In this document: one piece after another, positions 7,911-16,597 of the stretch
Position numbering within the stretch: the first letter of the stretch is position 1
Layout of the letters: every line of letters begins with the position of its first letter
DNA from: Ructibacterium sp965146665
GTDB taxonomy: Bacteria > Bacillota > Clostridia > Monoglobales > Monoglobaceae
Assembly: GCA_965146665.1 (NCBI GenBank)
Contig: CBCTHE010000004.1
Location: forward strand, 225,486-289,485
Reading direction: 5' to 3'
DNA: 64,000 nucleotides
The notes under the pieces: generated by a model
The model's database searches: none
What the model saw: only the letters and a program-made list of their open reading frames with translations
Told to the model about the DNA's origin: nothing
Translations under genes and position numbers: made by a program

Positions 7911-8489
7911 TTATTCCGCGCTGATTTTGATATTCCGGACCTCAACATTGGTTTCCGCCACAATGATATCCTTGATCTGCGCGACCTTGGCTCCATTGAC
8001 CTCCCCGCCGGAGACCATAACCGAAACGCCGCTCTCGTCCACATGGGCAAAGCAGTCGGCATATCCCTTGGCCTTAACCAGCGTCTCAATGGACTTTTCC
8101 TTCTCCGCATATTCGTTGGCGGCCTTCACCTTTTTCTCGGCGGCGGACTTGGTCTCCTGGGAAGCCTCCTTGCTCTGCGCGGTCTCTTTCCACTGTTCCA
8201 TCGCCTCGCTCCGGGCGCTGTCCCGGTCCTGCTTAAGCTGTGCGATTCCCTGACTCTGTCCCTGATTCTGATTTTGGGGCTGGCCGTCCTGATTCTGCTG
8301 ATTCTGGCCTTCCTCCGGCTTCTGTTCCTGCCCCGCGTTGGTGGGAAGGGCCTCGCTGGTCACGGGCACGGTCTTATATTTATCCGTCTCCACGGTCCAG
8401 CGGTAATACCCCGCCGTAATAACCAGCGCCACCAATCCCAGCAGCAGTACCTGTTTTCCTCTGAATTTGAATTTGCGGTTTTGACTCAC
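7911..8489 (-). CDS. spoIIIAH: Stage III sporulation protein AH
   Basis: Mother-cell component of the channel joining mother cell and forespore; its partner in the forespore membrane is SpoIIQ. It has a short basic N-terminus, one membrane helix (about 13-30, VLLLGLVALVITAGYYR), a long Gln/Asn/Glu-rich linker (about 50-85), a charged coiled stretch and a C-terminal ring-building domain. That domain contains YADCFAHVDESGVSVMV and ends DIIVAETNVEVRNIKISAE, a classic SpoIIIAH ending. At 192 residues it is close to the usual length. It is the last gene of a complete spoIIIA operon and is followed by a terminator. The operon is expected to be sigma-E dependent. Confidence 0.95.
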   Translation of the reverse strand: MSQNRKFKFRGKQVLLLGLVALVITAGYYRWTVETDKYKTVPVTSEALPTNAGQEQKPEEGQNQQNQDGQPQNQNQGQSQGIAQLKQDRDSARSEAMEQWKETAQSKEASQETKSAAEKKVKAANEYAEKEKSIETLVKAKGYADCFAHVDESGVSVMVSGGEVNGAKVAQIKDIIVAETNVEVRNIKISAE

Positions 8490-8531
8490 AGTTGATTCCT
8501 CCTGTTTAATAGATTTTTCACTTCCGGGCTT

Positions 8532-9116
8532 TTAATAGGTCACCTTGATCCTGTGGGCAGACAGGCCGAACAGGGCCTTGACCGCCTCATAGATCTCATA
8601 TTTCACCTTTTCATCCTTTGCGCCCTCCGCCACCACCAGGACCCCCACCGGAGCCGGCATTTTCTCCTCTACCACATACGGGCTCTGCCCGGCACTCTGA
8701 CCGCTCAGAACCACGCTCTGTTCGGTCTCCTGCTGGCTCATTCCTGTGGTTTCTGAGGTGGTTTCCCGGCTGTTCTTGTTTTTCTGGTCTGTGGCCAGAA
8801 TCTTTTCACCTCCGCTGTCTATGCTGATAAACACCGAGACCGCGCCGGCCCCGTTGATCTTTTTCAAAGTCTCCGCCAGCCGGGTTTCCAGCTGGCCCAC
8901 ATAGTCCTCTGTGCCGTCCGCGGTCTGTGCCGCGGCCTTTGGCTTCTCCTCTTTCTGTTTTTCCTCTTTCTTTCCGCCTGTGAAACTGCTCACAGCCAAA
9001 AACACAATGGCCGCTATCAAAATCCAGACCACCACCGGATTCGGCTTCTTTTTCTCCAAATCCTTTCCCTCTGTTTTCGGCGGCCTGAAAATCGTTTTCA
9101 AATCCTTTCCCTTCAT
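8532..9116 (-). CDS. spoIIIAG: Stage III sporulation protein AG
   Basis: Ring-forming subunit of the SpoIIIA-SpoIIQ channel complex. It has a single membrane helix at about 28-46 (VVVWILIAAIVFLAVSSF), a lysine-rich spacer and an extracellular ring-building domain. That domain contains TLKKINGAGAVSVFISIDSG and the C-terminal APVGVLVVAEGAKDEKVKYE, LFGLSAHRIKV, both typical of the family. It has 194 residues. Its ATG overlaps the spoIIIAF stop by 4 bases, so translation is coupled. Confidence 0.95.
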   Translation of the reverse strand: MKGKDLKTIFRPPKTEGKDLEKKKPNPVVVWILIAAIVFLAVSSFTGGKKEEKQKEEKPKAAAQTADGTEDYVGQLETRLAETLKKINGAGAVSVFISIDSGGEKILATDQKNKNSRETTSETTGMSQQETEQSVVLSGQSAGQSPYVVEEKMPAPVGVLVVAEGAKDEKVKYEIYEAVKALFGLSAHRIKVTY

Positions 9117-9631
9117 CCTTCCCGCTCCTCCAAATACCGGACCGTGATCTGCTTTTTCCCGATCCCATAGTCCCGCTCCAGAATCTCCTCTACCTGATCT
9201 GTCACATCCAGATTCCGCTCCGCGTCAACGATGACAAGGACCTCCGTCACTGTTCCGAACCGTTCCGGGTCGCTCTCTTCCACCTGACAGCGCACCTCAG
9301 CCGGAATCGGCCCGAGCCTGGCCCGGATTGACACCTGCATCTTCTGGGCGAGATTCTGTTGATAGGCGCGGATGACATCCTTTTTCTGGCGCTCCTCCAT
9401 CTCTGCCCTCTGCTGATACGCCGAAACATGATCTCCGGTGAAATAATCCGGGGACCACTCCATATGCAGGAGCTGCTGGACCGGCGATATCAGGGTTAGT
9501 ATCAGCATCAGCCCAATGGCCAGCCGTACATATTTCTGAAAGGTGCCGCCCGGCAGAATCACCTCGCAGATGGAGCCGAAGATTACAATGCCCGCTATGG
9601 TCATGGCCCAATCCTTCAGCATTTCCAGCAT
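9113..9631 (-). CDS. spoIIIAF: Stage III sporulation protein AF
   Basis: Membrane protein of the SpoIIIA complex with 172 residues. Two N-terminal helices (about 8-28 and 35-52, including WAMTIAGIVIFGSICEVILP and RLAIGLMLILTLISP) are followed by a soluble domain ending ERDYGIGKKQITVRYLEE. The helix pair and the PGGTFQKYVRLAIGL segment between them are the family hallmarks. It lies 4 bases after spoIIIAE and overlaps spoIIIAG. Confidence 0.94.
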   Translation of the reverse strand: MLEMLKDWAMTIAGIVIFGSICEVILPGGTFQKYVRLAIGLMLILTLISPVQQLLHMEWSPDYFTGDHVSAYQQRAEMEERQKKDVIRAYQQNLAQKMQVSIRARLGPIPAEVRCQVEESDPERFGTVTEVLVIVDAERNLDVTDQVEEILERDYGIGKKQITVRYLEEREG

Positions 9632-9635
9632 GACC

Positions 9636-10841
9636 TCACCTCCCCAGCATGATTGCCGTGTTTCCGGCGTTGATCACAATGGTCAGAACAATGATGAACA
9701 TGACCGTCGATGCCGCCAGCATGGAAAAAAGCACGGAGATGGAATTGGCCAGCTCTGAAATGCAGGTGATGATCTTTGGTTCGGAAACCGGCTCTGCAAT
9801 GGCCGCGGTCAGACGGAAGATGATCAGAACGGCCGCGATCTTCAAAAGGGGTGTGACCGCAATCACCGCCAGACAGATGATGCCCAGCACACCCACGGAA
9901 TTCTTGATCAGCACACTGCAGTTCATCACCGTCTCCACAGACTCTGACAGAATCCCGCCCACCACCGGGATCAGGTTCGAGGCCGCAAACTTGGTCAGTT
10001 TTACGGTCAGCCCGTCCGCCCCGGCCGAGGCGATGCTCTGGATTCCTGCCACGCTCACAAATACGGTCAGCATGATGCTGAGCCCCCATTTGACGCACTG
10101 GTTCATAAACTTTACCATCCGCTGGGTCTTAAATTGATCGGAGAGGTTGTTCACAATATTCATGGCTGTGGATATCATCACCAGCGGAATGAACAGGGTC
10201 TGGATCACCATGACCGCAATCTCCACAATGGTGATCAGGGCCGGCTCAAACACAGAGGCCGAGACAATGGCTCCGCTGGTAAGCAGGGTGGTGATAACAA
10301 TGGGCACCACCATCTTCATAAAGGTGGCAATATTTCCCACCGCCTGGGTCACGCAGCCCGCCGCGTCATAAAAAGCCGCGGCGGCAATTCCCGCGATCAC
10401 GATATAGCACACATAAAACGCCGCCTGACTGACCCCTTCCTTGCCGAAGCCCTCCTGAAGCCCTGTCAGATACGAGCACAGGATTGACAGGGCCAGCACA
10501 AGGGCCATGAGCTTCAGACTGCCGTATACCTCGCCCAGCAGATACTGGATCAAGAGCTGGAACAGGGCCGGAAAGGAGAGATCCAGCTTACCGCTGACCA
10601 GTTGTTTCAGCAATTTGCGCACATCAAAGTCCGGTACCAGCTCCTGAAAGGAGCTGTTCTCCTCCAGATCCTCCATCCCCTTTGCAAAGGCATCGCCGTA
10701 GAAATCCGTATACGCCTCCAGAAGCTGATCCGCCATCTCCTCTTCTGTGGGCGGGCCGCCTGCCTCCCGTGCCGTACAGCATATGGGAAACCACATCACA
10801 ACGATTAAAATCAGAAGTATCTTTCGCATCTTCCGCACCAT
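9636..10841 (-). CDS. spoIIIAE: Stage III sporulation protein AE
   Basis: Large polytopic membrane protein of the mother cell-forespore channel; 401 residues is the usual size. An N-terminal signal-like helix (about 6-23) precedes a soluble stretch, then roughly seven or eight membrane helices. The segment ALVLALSILCSYLTGLQEGF and the repeated hydrophobic blocks around VVPIVITTLLTSGAIVSASV fit the SpoIIIAE profile. It starts 6 bases after the spoIIIAD stop. An internal ATG at 10829 is a possible alternative start. Confidence 0.95.
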   Translation of the reverse strand: MVRKMRKILLILIVVMWFPICCTAREAGGPPTEEEMADQLLEAYTDFYGDAFAKGMEDLEENSSFQELVPDFDVRKLLKQLVSGKLDLSFPALFQLLIQYLLGEVYGSLKLMALVLALSILCSYLTGLQEGFGKEGVSQAAFYVCYIVIAGIAAAAFYDAAGCVTQAVGNIATFMKMVVPIVITTLLTSGAIVSASVFEPALITIVEIAVMVIQTLFIPLVMISTAMNIVNNLSDQFKTQRMVKFMNQCVKWGLSIMLTVFVSVAGIQSIASAGADGLTVKLTKFAASNLIPVVGGILSESVETVMNCSVLIKNSVGVLGIICLAVIAVTPLLKIAAVLIIFRLTAAIAEPVSEPKIITCISELANSISVLFSMLAASTVMFIIVLTIVINAGNTAIMLGR

Positions 10842-10847
10842 TTTCCG

Positions 10848-11237
10848 TTAGAAATTTATGATTGAGCCCACCAGTCCCAAAAGCCTGTATATGATGGGCA
10901 TGGACAGGGTAAGAATCATGATCTTTCCGGCAAATTCGATCTTGCTGGCCATGGACCCCTCGCCGGCGTCTTTGCAGAGTTCGGCGGAAAACTGGCAGAT
11001 ATAGGCCACACCGATGATCTTAATCACCATTTTTAGATACTGGTTCTCAATCCCCACCTGGGCGGCAATGTCCTCGAACATTGTCAGGGCGGCACGCAGG
11101 TACGGCGCGAGAAGCAGAAAGATGACGACGGCGCCCAGCATGGGCAGTGCAATGGCCAGCTCCGGCCGGTGCTGTTTGATCAAAAGCGAGAGCACCGCTG
11201 TCACCAGTCCGATTCCAATGACCTGTACAATATCCAT
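10848..11237 (-). CDS. spoIIIAD: Stage III sporulation protein AD
   Basis: A 129-residue membrane protein with four hydrophobic helices, starting MDIVQVIGIGLVTAVLSLLI. The motif IKIIGVAYICQFSAELCKDA, near the middle, is the conserved core of SpoIIIAD. It lies 2 bases after spoIIIAC, the usual order, and is probably translated in step with it. Confidence 0.95.
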   Translation of the reverse strand: MDIVQVIGIGLVTAVLSLLIKQHRPELAIALPMLGAVVIFLLLAPYLRAALTMFEDIAAQVGIENQYLKMVIKIIGVAYICQFSAELCKDAGEGSMASKIEFAGKIMILTLSMPIIYRLLGLVGSIINF

Positions 11238-11239
11238 CG

Positions 11240-11437
11240 CTAGAGTCCAAAAATGCTTTTGATGGTGTCAAACAGATTGCTGATCTCCTGAATCACAACC
11301 AGCAGAACCACCACCAAGCCGGCAATGGTCGTCATCATGGCCTGGTCGTCCCGGCCCGCCCGGACCAGGAGCATATTTAAAACCGCCACCAATATGCCGA
11401 TGGCCGCCACCTTAAAAATCAAATCAACGCCGCTCAT
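11240..11437 (-). CDS. spoIIIAC: Stage III sporulation protein AC
   Basis: Tiny two-helix membrane protein of 65 residues, starting at the ATG at 11437 (MSGVDLIFKVAAIGILVAVL). The same frame is open further upstream, but that part reads as shadow of spoIIIAB. The first helix is followed by a short polar loop with GRDDQAMMTTIAG, then a second helix and the ending FDTIKSIFGL, all typical of SpoIIIAC. The 56 bases before it contain the ribosome binding site. Confidence 0.94.
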   Translation of the reverse strand: MSGVDLIFKVAAIGILVAVLNMLLVRAGRDDQAMMTTIAGLVVVLLVVIQEISNLFDTIKSIFGL

Positions 11438-11493
11438 AGCTCCATCCTTCCTCCATGGTCTCATCTTCTTTTGCCAAGCCGCCGCAGCCGGCC

Positions 11494-12015
11494 TTAAAAC
11501 AGCAGGATTACGATCAGCATTCCGGTCAGAAACCCCAGGCCCTTGCACAGCTTCCCGTCCCGGGCCCGCTCGGCCTGGGCCGATTCCCGGGCGAGCTTCA
11601 GCTTCGCGGCCGTCAGCTGTATATTGTCCAGCGCGTCCTTGCTGTCCCCCTGCCCCAGATGTGCTGCAAAGGCATAGAGCGCGTCCATCTCCGGCTGTTT
11701 CAGGCAAAGCCCTCCGGTCTGGCGCCGGATGGCCTCTTCCCAGGCCTCCTTCATGGTGATCTCCGGTCTGCCGGCCAGGAGTCCGGTCACCTGTTCCAGC
11801 AGCCGGCGCACCACGCCGCGCTGGCCTGAGGCCGCCTGACGCATGGCTTCGGACAGGGGAAGCGCAAGAAAACCAATGTTAAAGGCCAGCTGGGTGAGCA
11901 TAGCCTCCAGCGCTTCAAGCTGGCGGACCCGCGCCTCCATCCGGGAGGCGAACACCACCCCGATATACCCGCAGCCAAGGACCACTGCAATATTTGCAAT
12001 CCATCTGGCTGTCAT
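11494..12015 (-). CDS. spoIIIAB: Stage III sporulation protein AB
   Basis: Membrane-anchored helical protein with 173 residues. It has an N-terminal membrane helix (WIANIAVVLGCGYIGVVFAS), a long helical soluble part resembling type II/IV secretion F-like proteins (about 25-150) and a C-terminal membrane helix (LGFLTGMLIVILLF). LEALEAMLTQLAFNIGF is the conserved first repeat. Its start overlaps the end of spoIIIAA by 4 bases. Confidence 0.94.
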   Translation of the reverse strand: MTARWIANIAVVLGCGYIGVVFASRMEARVRQLEALEAMLTQLAFNIGFLALPLSEAMRQAASGQRGVVRRLLEQVTGLLAGRPEITMKEAWEEAIRRQTGGLCLKQPEMDALYAFAAHLGQGDSKDALDNIQLTAAKLKLARESAQAERARDGKLCKGLGFLTGMLIVILLF

Positions 12016-12941
12016 AGCTCCACCGATTTGGTATAGGTAACAGAATCCAGGGTCGAAAAGTCCCGCCGCAGAAGAATGGCCTTCCGGAACACCTTGTCGG
12101 CAAACAGGGGGCGCAGGACCTGCCGGTTCTTCACCTCGTCAAGGTCAGAGCCATGGGTGGTTGCGACAATGGAAACCCCGGTGCCATGCGCCAGCCGGAT
12201 GGCCTCCACGTCCTTTTCGCTGGCGATTTCATCACTGATAATCACCTTCGGAGACATGGTGCGGAGCATCATGAGGATGGCCTCATCCTTGGGCGCGCTG
12301 TCAATGATGTCCGTCTGGGCGCCGACGTCATTCTGCGGCACCCCGCCATACATGGCCCCAAGCTCTCCCCGGTCATCGGCAACCGCAGTCTTGAATCCTC
12401 GGTTGGACACCTGCCGGGTCACATCCCGGAGCAGGGTGGTCTTTCCGGTCTGGGGCGGCGAAATGATCAGCGTGCTTTCCACCTCGGTCCCCTTCACAAT
12501 GGCATCCATAATTCCATCAGCGATTCCAATGATCTCATGGGCCACCCGAAAATTCAGCGAGCTGACTTCCCGGAACGTTTTGATCTTCCCTTCTTCGGTG
12601 ACCGCTTTTCCGCAAATCCCCACACGATGACCCCCTTTAAGGGTAAGAAACCCCTGACGGATTTCATCCATGTGGGCATAGACCGAATTTTCACAAATGG
12701 CCGCGAAGGCGCTTTGGACTTCTTCCTGCGAGACATGATATGCGTCATTTTCATGATTGGTAATCCCTCCTGCTGGTGTTAAAAAACAACTCTCTCCCCA
12801 AATCCCCAGAGTCAGCGGCGCGCCGGCCCGAAGCCGGATCTCCTCGACCTCCAGCCATTCGCCCAGGGCGGTCTTCTCCACCCGGCTCCGTATCTCCTTG
12901 GGAAGATAGGGCAAAACCCCGGTTATCCGCGGTTGATTCAT
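12012..12941 (-). CDS. spoIIIAA: Stage III sporulation protein AA (secretion ATPase)
   Basis: ATPase thought to power the SpoIIIA-SpoIIQ complex; related to type II/IV secretion ATPases. Walker A is SPPQTGKTTLLRDV and Walker B lies in PKVIISDEIASEKDVEAI. The N-terminal region has the family's LPYLPKEIRSRV opening. Frame-compatible starts are GTG 12950, ATG 12947 and ATG 12941. AGAGGTG lies 6 bases before the last, which is therefore chosen (309 residues). It is the first gene of the operon. Upstream on the minus strand, CATAGAAT (13016-13009) resembles a sigma-E -10 box, but the -35 region is unconvincing. Confidence 0.95.
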   Translation of the reverse strand: MNQPRITGVLPYLPKEIRSRVEKTALGEWLEVEEIRLRAGAPLTLGIWGESCFLTPAGGITNHENDAYHVSQEEVQSAFAAICENSVYAHMDEIRQGFLTLKGGHRVGICGKAVTEEGKIKTFREVSSLNFRVAHEIIGIADGIMDAIVKGTEVESTLIISPPQTGKTTLLRDVTRQVSNRGFKTAVADDRGELGAMYGGVPQNDVGAQTDIIDSAPKDEAILMMLRTMSPKVIISDEIASEKDVEAIRLAHGTGVSIVATTHGSDLDEVKNRQVLRPLFADKVFRKAILLRRDFSTLDSVTYTKSVEL

Positions 12942-13008
12942 ATCCATCACCTCTTTGGTTTTAAGCTGCGGCAGGCGTTCCGTACACCTTGTCTCAGCTC
13001 TTTGTAGG

Positions 13009-13016
13009 ATTCTATG
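13009..13016 (-). promoter_or_regulatory. Possible sigma-E -10 box of the spoIIIA operon
   Basis: CATAGAAT on the minus strand differs at one position from the sigma-E -10 consensus CATACAAT. It lies about 68 bases before the spoIIIAA ATG, where spoIIIA operons carry their sigma-E promoter. No clear -35 partner could be assigned, so the call rests on position and one box. Confidence 0.3.
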
Positions 13017-13119
13017 AGGATTTGTCCGGTTTTAGAACACGGATACAAAAAAACAGGCCCTGCCCCGGTCTGCCATTTTCGGGACGCGTCCGTACACGCC
13101 CGCAGTCTGAAGTGAAAAG

Positions 13120-13146
13120 AGGCGCCGTCCTATCCGGACGGCGCCT
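13120..13146 (-). terminator. Terminator of the cysteine-rich gene
   Basis: AGGCGCCGTCC (13120-13130) pairs perfectly with GGACGGCGCCT (13136-13146) over a 5-base loop. On the minus strand it is followed by CTTTTC. It lies 62 bases past the stop of the cysteine-rich gene and would isolate it from spoIIIA. Confidence 0.75.
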
Positions 13147-13208
13147 CCCAACGCAATTTTTATAAGGTGGATAACATACGAAAGGAAGGGTTTCCCCGCG
13201 CTATGTTG

Positions 13209-14237
13209 TTAGTTGCCGCAGCCGCAGCCACAGGCATTGTTATTGCTGTTTGCTGTTCTTGCGCAGCAGCAGCCGCAGCCGCAGCCGTCTGTGCTGTCGT
13301 TCTGTCTCTGGGGCGGGAAGAACTGGTCAATGGGGAAACGGATGTCATTAAACAGCGCGCAGGGGCTCTCCTCTGTTGCAGAGGGACATTCCTGTGTGGG
13401 GATACAGAAGTCAACCGCGTCAATCAGCAGCTGCGTATCCCGCTCCAAACGCACGATAAAGAACAATCCATAAGTAACCCGAACCTGTCTCACGTTGTCA
13501 TCCACGACCAGATCGCCGCCAAAGCAGCTGCAGATATTGGCCGGGAACATGCTGCAGCCGCAGCAGCAGTCGCATCCACAGTCACAGCCGCAGTCACAGC
13601 CGCAGTCACAGCAGTCCGGCTCGACCAGTCTTGCGGTCAGGGCAACCGGCTCGACAGTCTCAACCGCCACGGTGGGCATATTGGTCTTCTGCCAGGTCTT
13701 CGCGATCTCGTTGGTATCAGGATCGAATTTGGAGCTGAAGATCTTGGAGTTGCCTTCAGACCCGAACAGAATCACACGCTTGTCATAAGTTGTCAGACCG
13801 TGAATAATCGTAGGATTGCAGACGCCGCAGAACACTTCCAGCGTAACGCAGACGAAGAATTTCAGGTCAACCGAGAAATAACCTCTGTTGAAGGAAAGGG
13901 GCTCTACATCTGTGTAGACCCAGATAATTTCCGCTTTCTTCAGCTTGACATTGATGGCGCAGTTGATCAGGTCCTGATCCGCCTGGGTCAAGTATACCCG
14001 CTGGTCTGCTACGCAGTCACGGTCACGGCAGGAGTCGTAGATTTGGCTGGTGTTGATGCAAACCGGTTCAGAAAACTCGCTGGCCCGGCGTCTTCTGGTG
14101 TCCGTACGCTCTTCCTTTGCGTCCGCAGCAACCGCGTCCGCAGCACCTGTATCTGCCGCATTGTCCTTGGGACAGCAAACAAAACAGTTGTCTTTCTTTT
14201 CCGGTACACGGTACCGTCTATCATTTCTCTCGTTCAT
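13209..14237 (-). CDS. Cysteine-rich protein of unknown function, possibly spore-associated
   Basis: I do not recognise a characterised family. The 342 residues include 35 cysteines (10%). A charged N-terminus (1-55) leads to a beta-rich region (about 56-205, with LKKAEIIWVYTDVEPLSFNR and YDKRVILFGSEGNSKIFSS). A cysteine block at 209-228 is built on a repeated CGCD unit. A second beta-rich segment (about 241-310, VRQVRVTYGLFFIVRLERD) and a C-terminal cluster at 319-341 (CGCGCCC, CGCGC) follow. There is no signal peptide or membrane helix. The ATG has an ideal AAAGGAGG site, and the gene has its own terminator. It sits directly upstream of spoIIIA. Cys-rich, self-crosslinking proteins occur in spore coats, so a coat or exosporium role is a reasonable guess; metal binding is the alternative. 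Confidence 0.8.
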   Translation of the reverse strand: MNERNDRRYRVPEKKDNCFVCCPKDNAADTGAADAVAADAKEERTDTRRRRASEFSEPVCINTSQIYDSCRDRDCVADQRVYLTQADQDLINCAINVKLKKAEIIWVYTDVEPLSFNRGYFSVDLKFFVCVTLEVFCGVCNPTIIHGLTTYDKRVILFGSEGNSKIFSSKFDPDTNEIAKTWQKTNMPTVAVETVEPVALTARLVEPDCCDCGCDCGCDCGCDCCCGCSMFPANICSCFGGDLVVDDNVRQVRVTYGLFFIVRLERDTQLLIDAVDFCIPTQECPSATEESPCALFNDIRFPIDQFFPPQRQNDSTDGCGCGCCCARTANSNNNACGCGCGN

Positions 14238-14415
14238 AAAATTTCCTCCTTTTATATTGACGGTGCGCTCTTTCGCGCCGCCTCACTAACATCATATGGC
14301 CGGGCCAAACTTTTGTTACGGCGTTTTTCGAATTATGTAAACATATTTTTCCGGGCAATTTTTGTTTCTTGTGCATATCGACTAAAATATCAAAATAATA
14401 TTGTACACTATTCGG

Positions 14416-14444
14416 TTGAATTATCATATAAAATAAAGTAAAAT
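14416..14444 (+). promoter_or_regulatory. Sigma-A promoter of the EF-G-like gene
   Basis: TTGAAT (14416-14421) and TAAAAT (14439-14444) are separated by 17 bases in an AT-rich region. Transcription would start near 14451, leaving a leader of about 80 bases before the TTG start codon. Confidence 0.6.
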
Positions 14445-14530
14445 GATAAGGTACTGAAACAGTTTTCCGGTATATACATCTTAGTGAATCTGGAAGCTGA
14501 AATATCAATAGAGCTTAGGAGGGCTGTCGT

Positions 14531-16597
14531 TTGAAACTTTATGACACATCAAAAATCAAAAACTTTTGTCTGTTGGGCCACGGGAATGCCGGAAAGACCT
14601 CGCTTGCAGAGGCTATGCTGTTCACCTCCGGAAACATTGACCGGATGGGCAAAACAACGGACGGAAACACGGTAATGGATTTCGACCCAGAGGAAATCAA
14701 ACGCAAGTTCTCGATCAGCACCGCCATCGCGGCCTGCGACTGGAACGGCGTTAAATTTAATATATTGGACACGCCCGGATACTTTGATTTTGTGGGCGAG
14801 GTCCAGGAGGCGGTCCGGGTCGCCGACGCGGCCATCATCGTCCTCAGCGGAAAATCCGGCCTGACCGTGGGCGCGGAGAAGGCTTGGAACTACTGCGAGG
14901 AGCGCGGGATTCCCCGCATCTTCTTCATCAATAAGGTGGATGACGAGCGTGTCAACTACCAGGGCGTCCTGCAGCAGCTCAAGGACAAGTACGGGAAAAA
15001 AATAGCGCCTTTCCAGCTTCCCCTCCGGGAGGGTGAAAAGATCACCGGCTTTATCAACGTGGTTGAGCAGGAGGCCAGAAAATTTGACGGCGACCGTACG
15101 GTCACCGCCGAGATGCCCGCCGGCATGGAGGATGAGCTCGAACCCCTGCGGGAGATGATCAACGAGGCCGTTGCCGAGACCTCAGAAGAACTGATGGAAA
15201 AATACTTCGGCGGCGAGGCCTTTACCCTGCCGGAAATGTATGAGGCACTCCGCACCGGTGTGGCCGAAGGCGACATTGTTCCAGTGCTCTGCGGAAGCGC
15301 GTATCACAAGCTGGGCATTTCCTCCCTGATGAACGCCATTCACGCATACTTCCCCTCTCCGGACAGCAGGGATGATTTTGTGATGGGGACCAAAAAAGAC
15401 GGTTCCTCCTCCCGGCTGAAAATTGATGTCAGCGATCCGCTTTCCGCCCTTGTGTTCAAGACGGTAGCCGACCCCTACGTTGGAAAGCTGTCCTATTTCA
15501 AGGTCTATTCCGGCGTGATGACACCGGACACAACCGTCTATAACATGAACAAGGACATCAATGAAAAAATCGGCAAGATCTATGTGGTACAAGGCAAAAA
15601 ACAGGTGGAGGCGGAACGCCTCAACGCGGGGGATATCGGTGCGGTTGCGAAGCTTACCAAGACTGGCACCGGCGATACGCTCAGCGGTCTGAACCACCCG
15701 CTCCAGCTGGACGGGATCGAATTTGCAAAGCCAAATATGTCTTTGGCGGTGGTTCCCAAGTCAAAGGGCGATGAGGAAAAAATCGCACAGGGTCTGACCA
15801 AGCTCATGGAGGAAGACAAGACCTTTATGCTGGAAAACAACAAGGAAACCCGCCAGCAAATTCTGAAAGGACTGGGGGACCAGCATATTGATGTGATCGT
15901 CAGCAAGCTGAGAAACAAATTCGGCGTTGAGATCTCCTTTGAACAGCCCCGGGTGCCCTATCGCGAGGCCATCCGAAAAAAGGTCAAGGTGGAAGGAAAG
16001 CATAAAAAACAGTCCGGCGGCCACGGTCAGTACGGACATGTCTGGATCGAATTCGAGCCCACAGACGCAGAAGGTCTGGTATTTGAAGAAAAGGTCTTTG
16101 GCGGCAGTGTGCCGAAGGGGTATTTCCCCGCCGTGGAAAAGGGCCTGCAGGAATCCATGCAGCACGGTATTCTGGCCGGATATCCCATGGTTGGGCTGAA
16201 GGCCACGCTGGTGGATGGTTCCTACCATGATGTAGACTCCTCGGAAATGGCCTTTAAGATTGCCGCCAACCTGGCATATAAGGCGGGTATGGAACAGGCG
16301 TCTCCGGTTATTTTGGAGCCGATCGGCCATTTGAAGGTCTATGTCCCTGACAATTACACAGGCGACATCATCGGAGATATCAATAAACGCCGGGGACAGA
16401 TGCTCGGCATGACGCCTCTCAGCGACGGCATGACCATGATTGAGGGCGAGGTTCCCATGGCGGAAATGCACTCCTACGCTTCTGATCTCCGGAGCATTAC
16501 ACAGGCCAGAGGCAATTTTGAGTTTGAATTTGACCGGTATCAGGAAGCGCCGCAGAATATCATGGATAAAATTGTGGCTGAGAACAAAAAGGATTAG
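14531..16597 (+). CDS. Elongation factor G-like translational GTPase
   Basis: Ribosome-associated GTPase of the EF-G family, 688 residues, distinct from housekeeping FusA. The P-loop reads GHGNAGKTSL (about 17-26) rather than GHIDAGKT; G3 is DTPGYFDFVGEV and G4 is NKVDD. The effector loop reads KRKFSIST where EF-G has ERGITIT, so the invariant RGIT threonine is replaced. Domains II-V follow, including the domain IV region with SGGHGQYGHVWIEFEP and a normal C-terminal domain with GDIIGDINKRRGQMLGM. The start is TTG at 14531, with AGGAGG about 8 bases upstream; no ATG fits better. Such paralogues are widespread in Clostridia, and their precise role is not settled. It is transcribed alone and ends at a shared hairpin. 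Confidence 0.92.
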   Translation: MKLYDTSKIKNFCLLGHGNAGKTSLAEAMLFTSGNIDRMGKTTDGNTVMDFDPEEIKRKFSISTAIAACDWNGVKFNILDTPGYFDFVGEVQEAVRVADAAIIVLSGKSGLTVGAEKAWNYCEERGIPRIFFINKVDDERVNYQGVLQQLKDKYGKKIAPFQLPLREGEKITGFINVVEQEARKFDGDRTVTAEMPAGMEDELEPLREMINEAVAETSEELMEKYFGGEAFTLPEMYEALRTGVAEGDIVPVLCGSAYHKLGISSLMNAIHAYFPSPDSRDDFVMGTKKDGSSSRLKIDVSDPLSALVFKTVADPYVGKLSYFKVYSGVMTPDTTVYNMNKDINEKIGKIYVVQGKKQVEAERLNAGDIGAVAKLTKTGTGDTLSGLNHPLQLDGIEFAKPNMSLAVVPKSKGDEEKIAQGLTKLMEEDKTFMLENNKETRQQILKGLGDQHIDVIVSKLRNKFGVEISFEQPRVPYREAIRKKVKVEGKHKKQSGGHGQYGHVWIEFEPTDAEGLVFEEKVFGGSVPKGYFPAVEKGLQESMQHGILAGYPMVGLKATLVDGSYHDVDSSEMAFKIAANLAYKAGMEQASPVILEPIGHLKVYVPDNYTGDIIGDINKRRGQMLGMTPLSDGMTMIEGEVPMAEMHSYASDLRSITQARGNFEFEFDRYQEAPQNIMDKIVAENKKD

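Noticed and set aside
13560..13620. Short direct repeats resembling a CRISPR or VNTR array
   Set aside because: The repeated CAGCCGCAGTCA-type units are the codons of the CGCD protein repeat; there are no unique spacers.
13167..14441. Long plus-strand frame opposite the cysteine-rich gene, Ala-rich
   Set aside because: Its composition is the mirror of the Cys/Gly codons on the other strand; the minus-strand frame has an ideal ribosome binding site and terminator.
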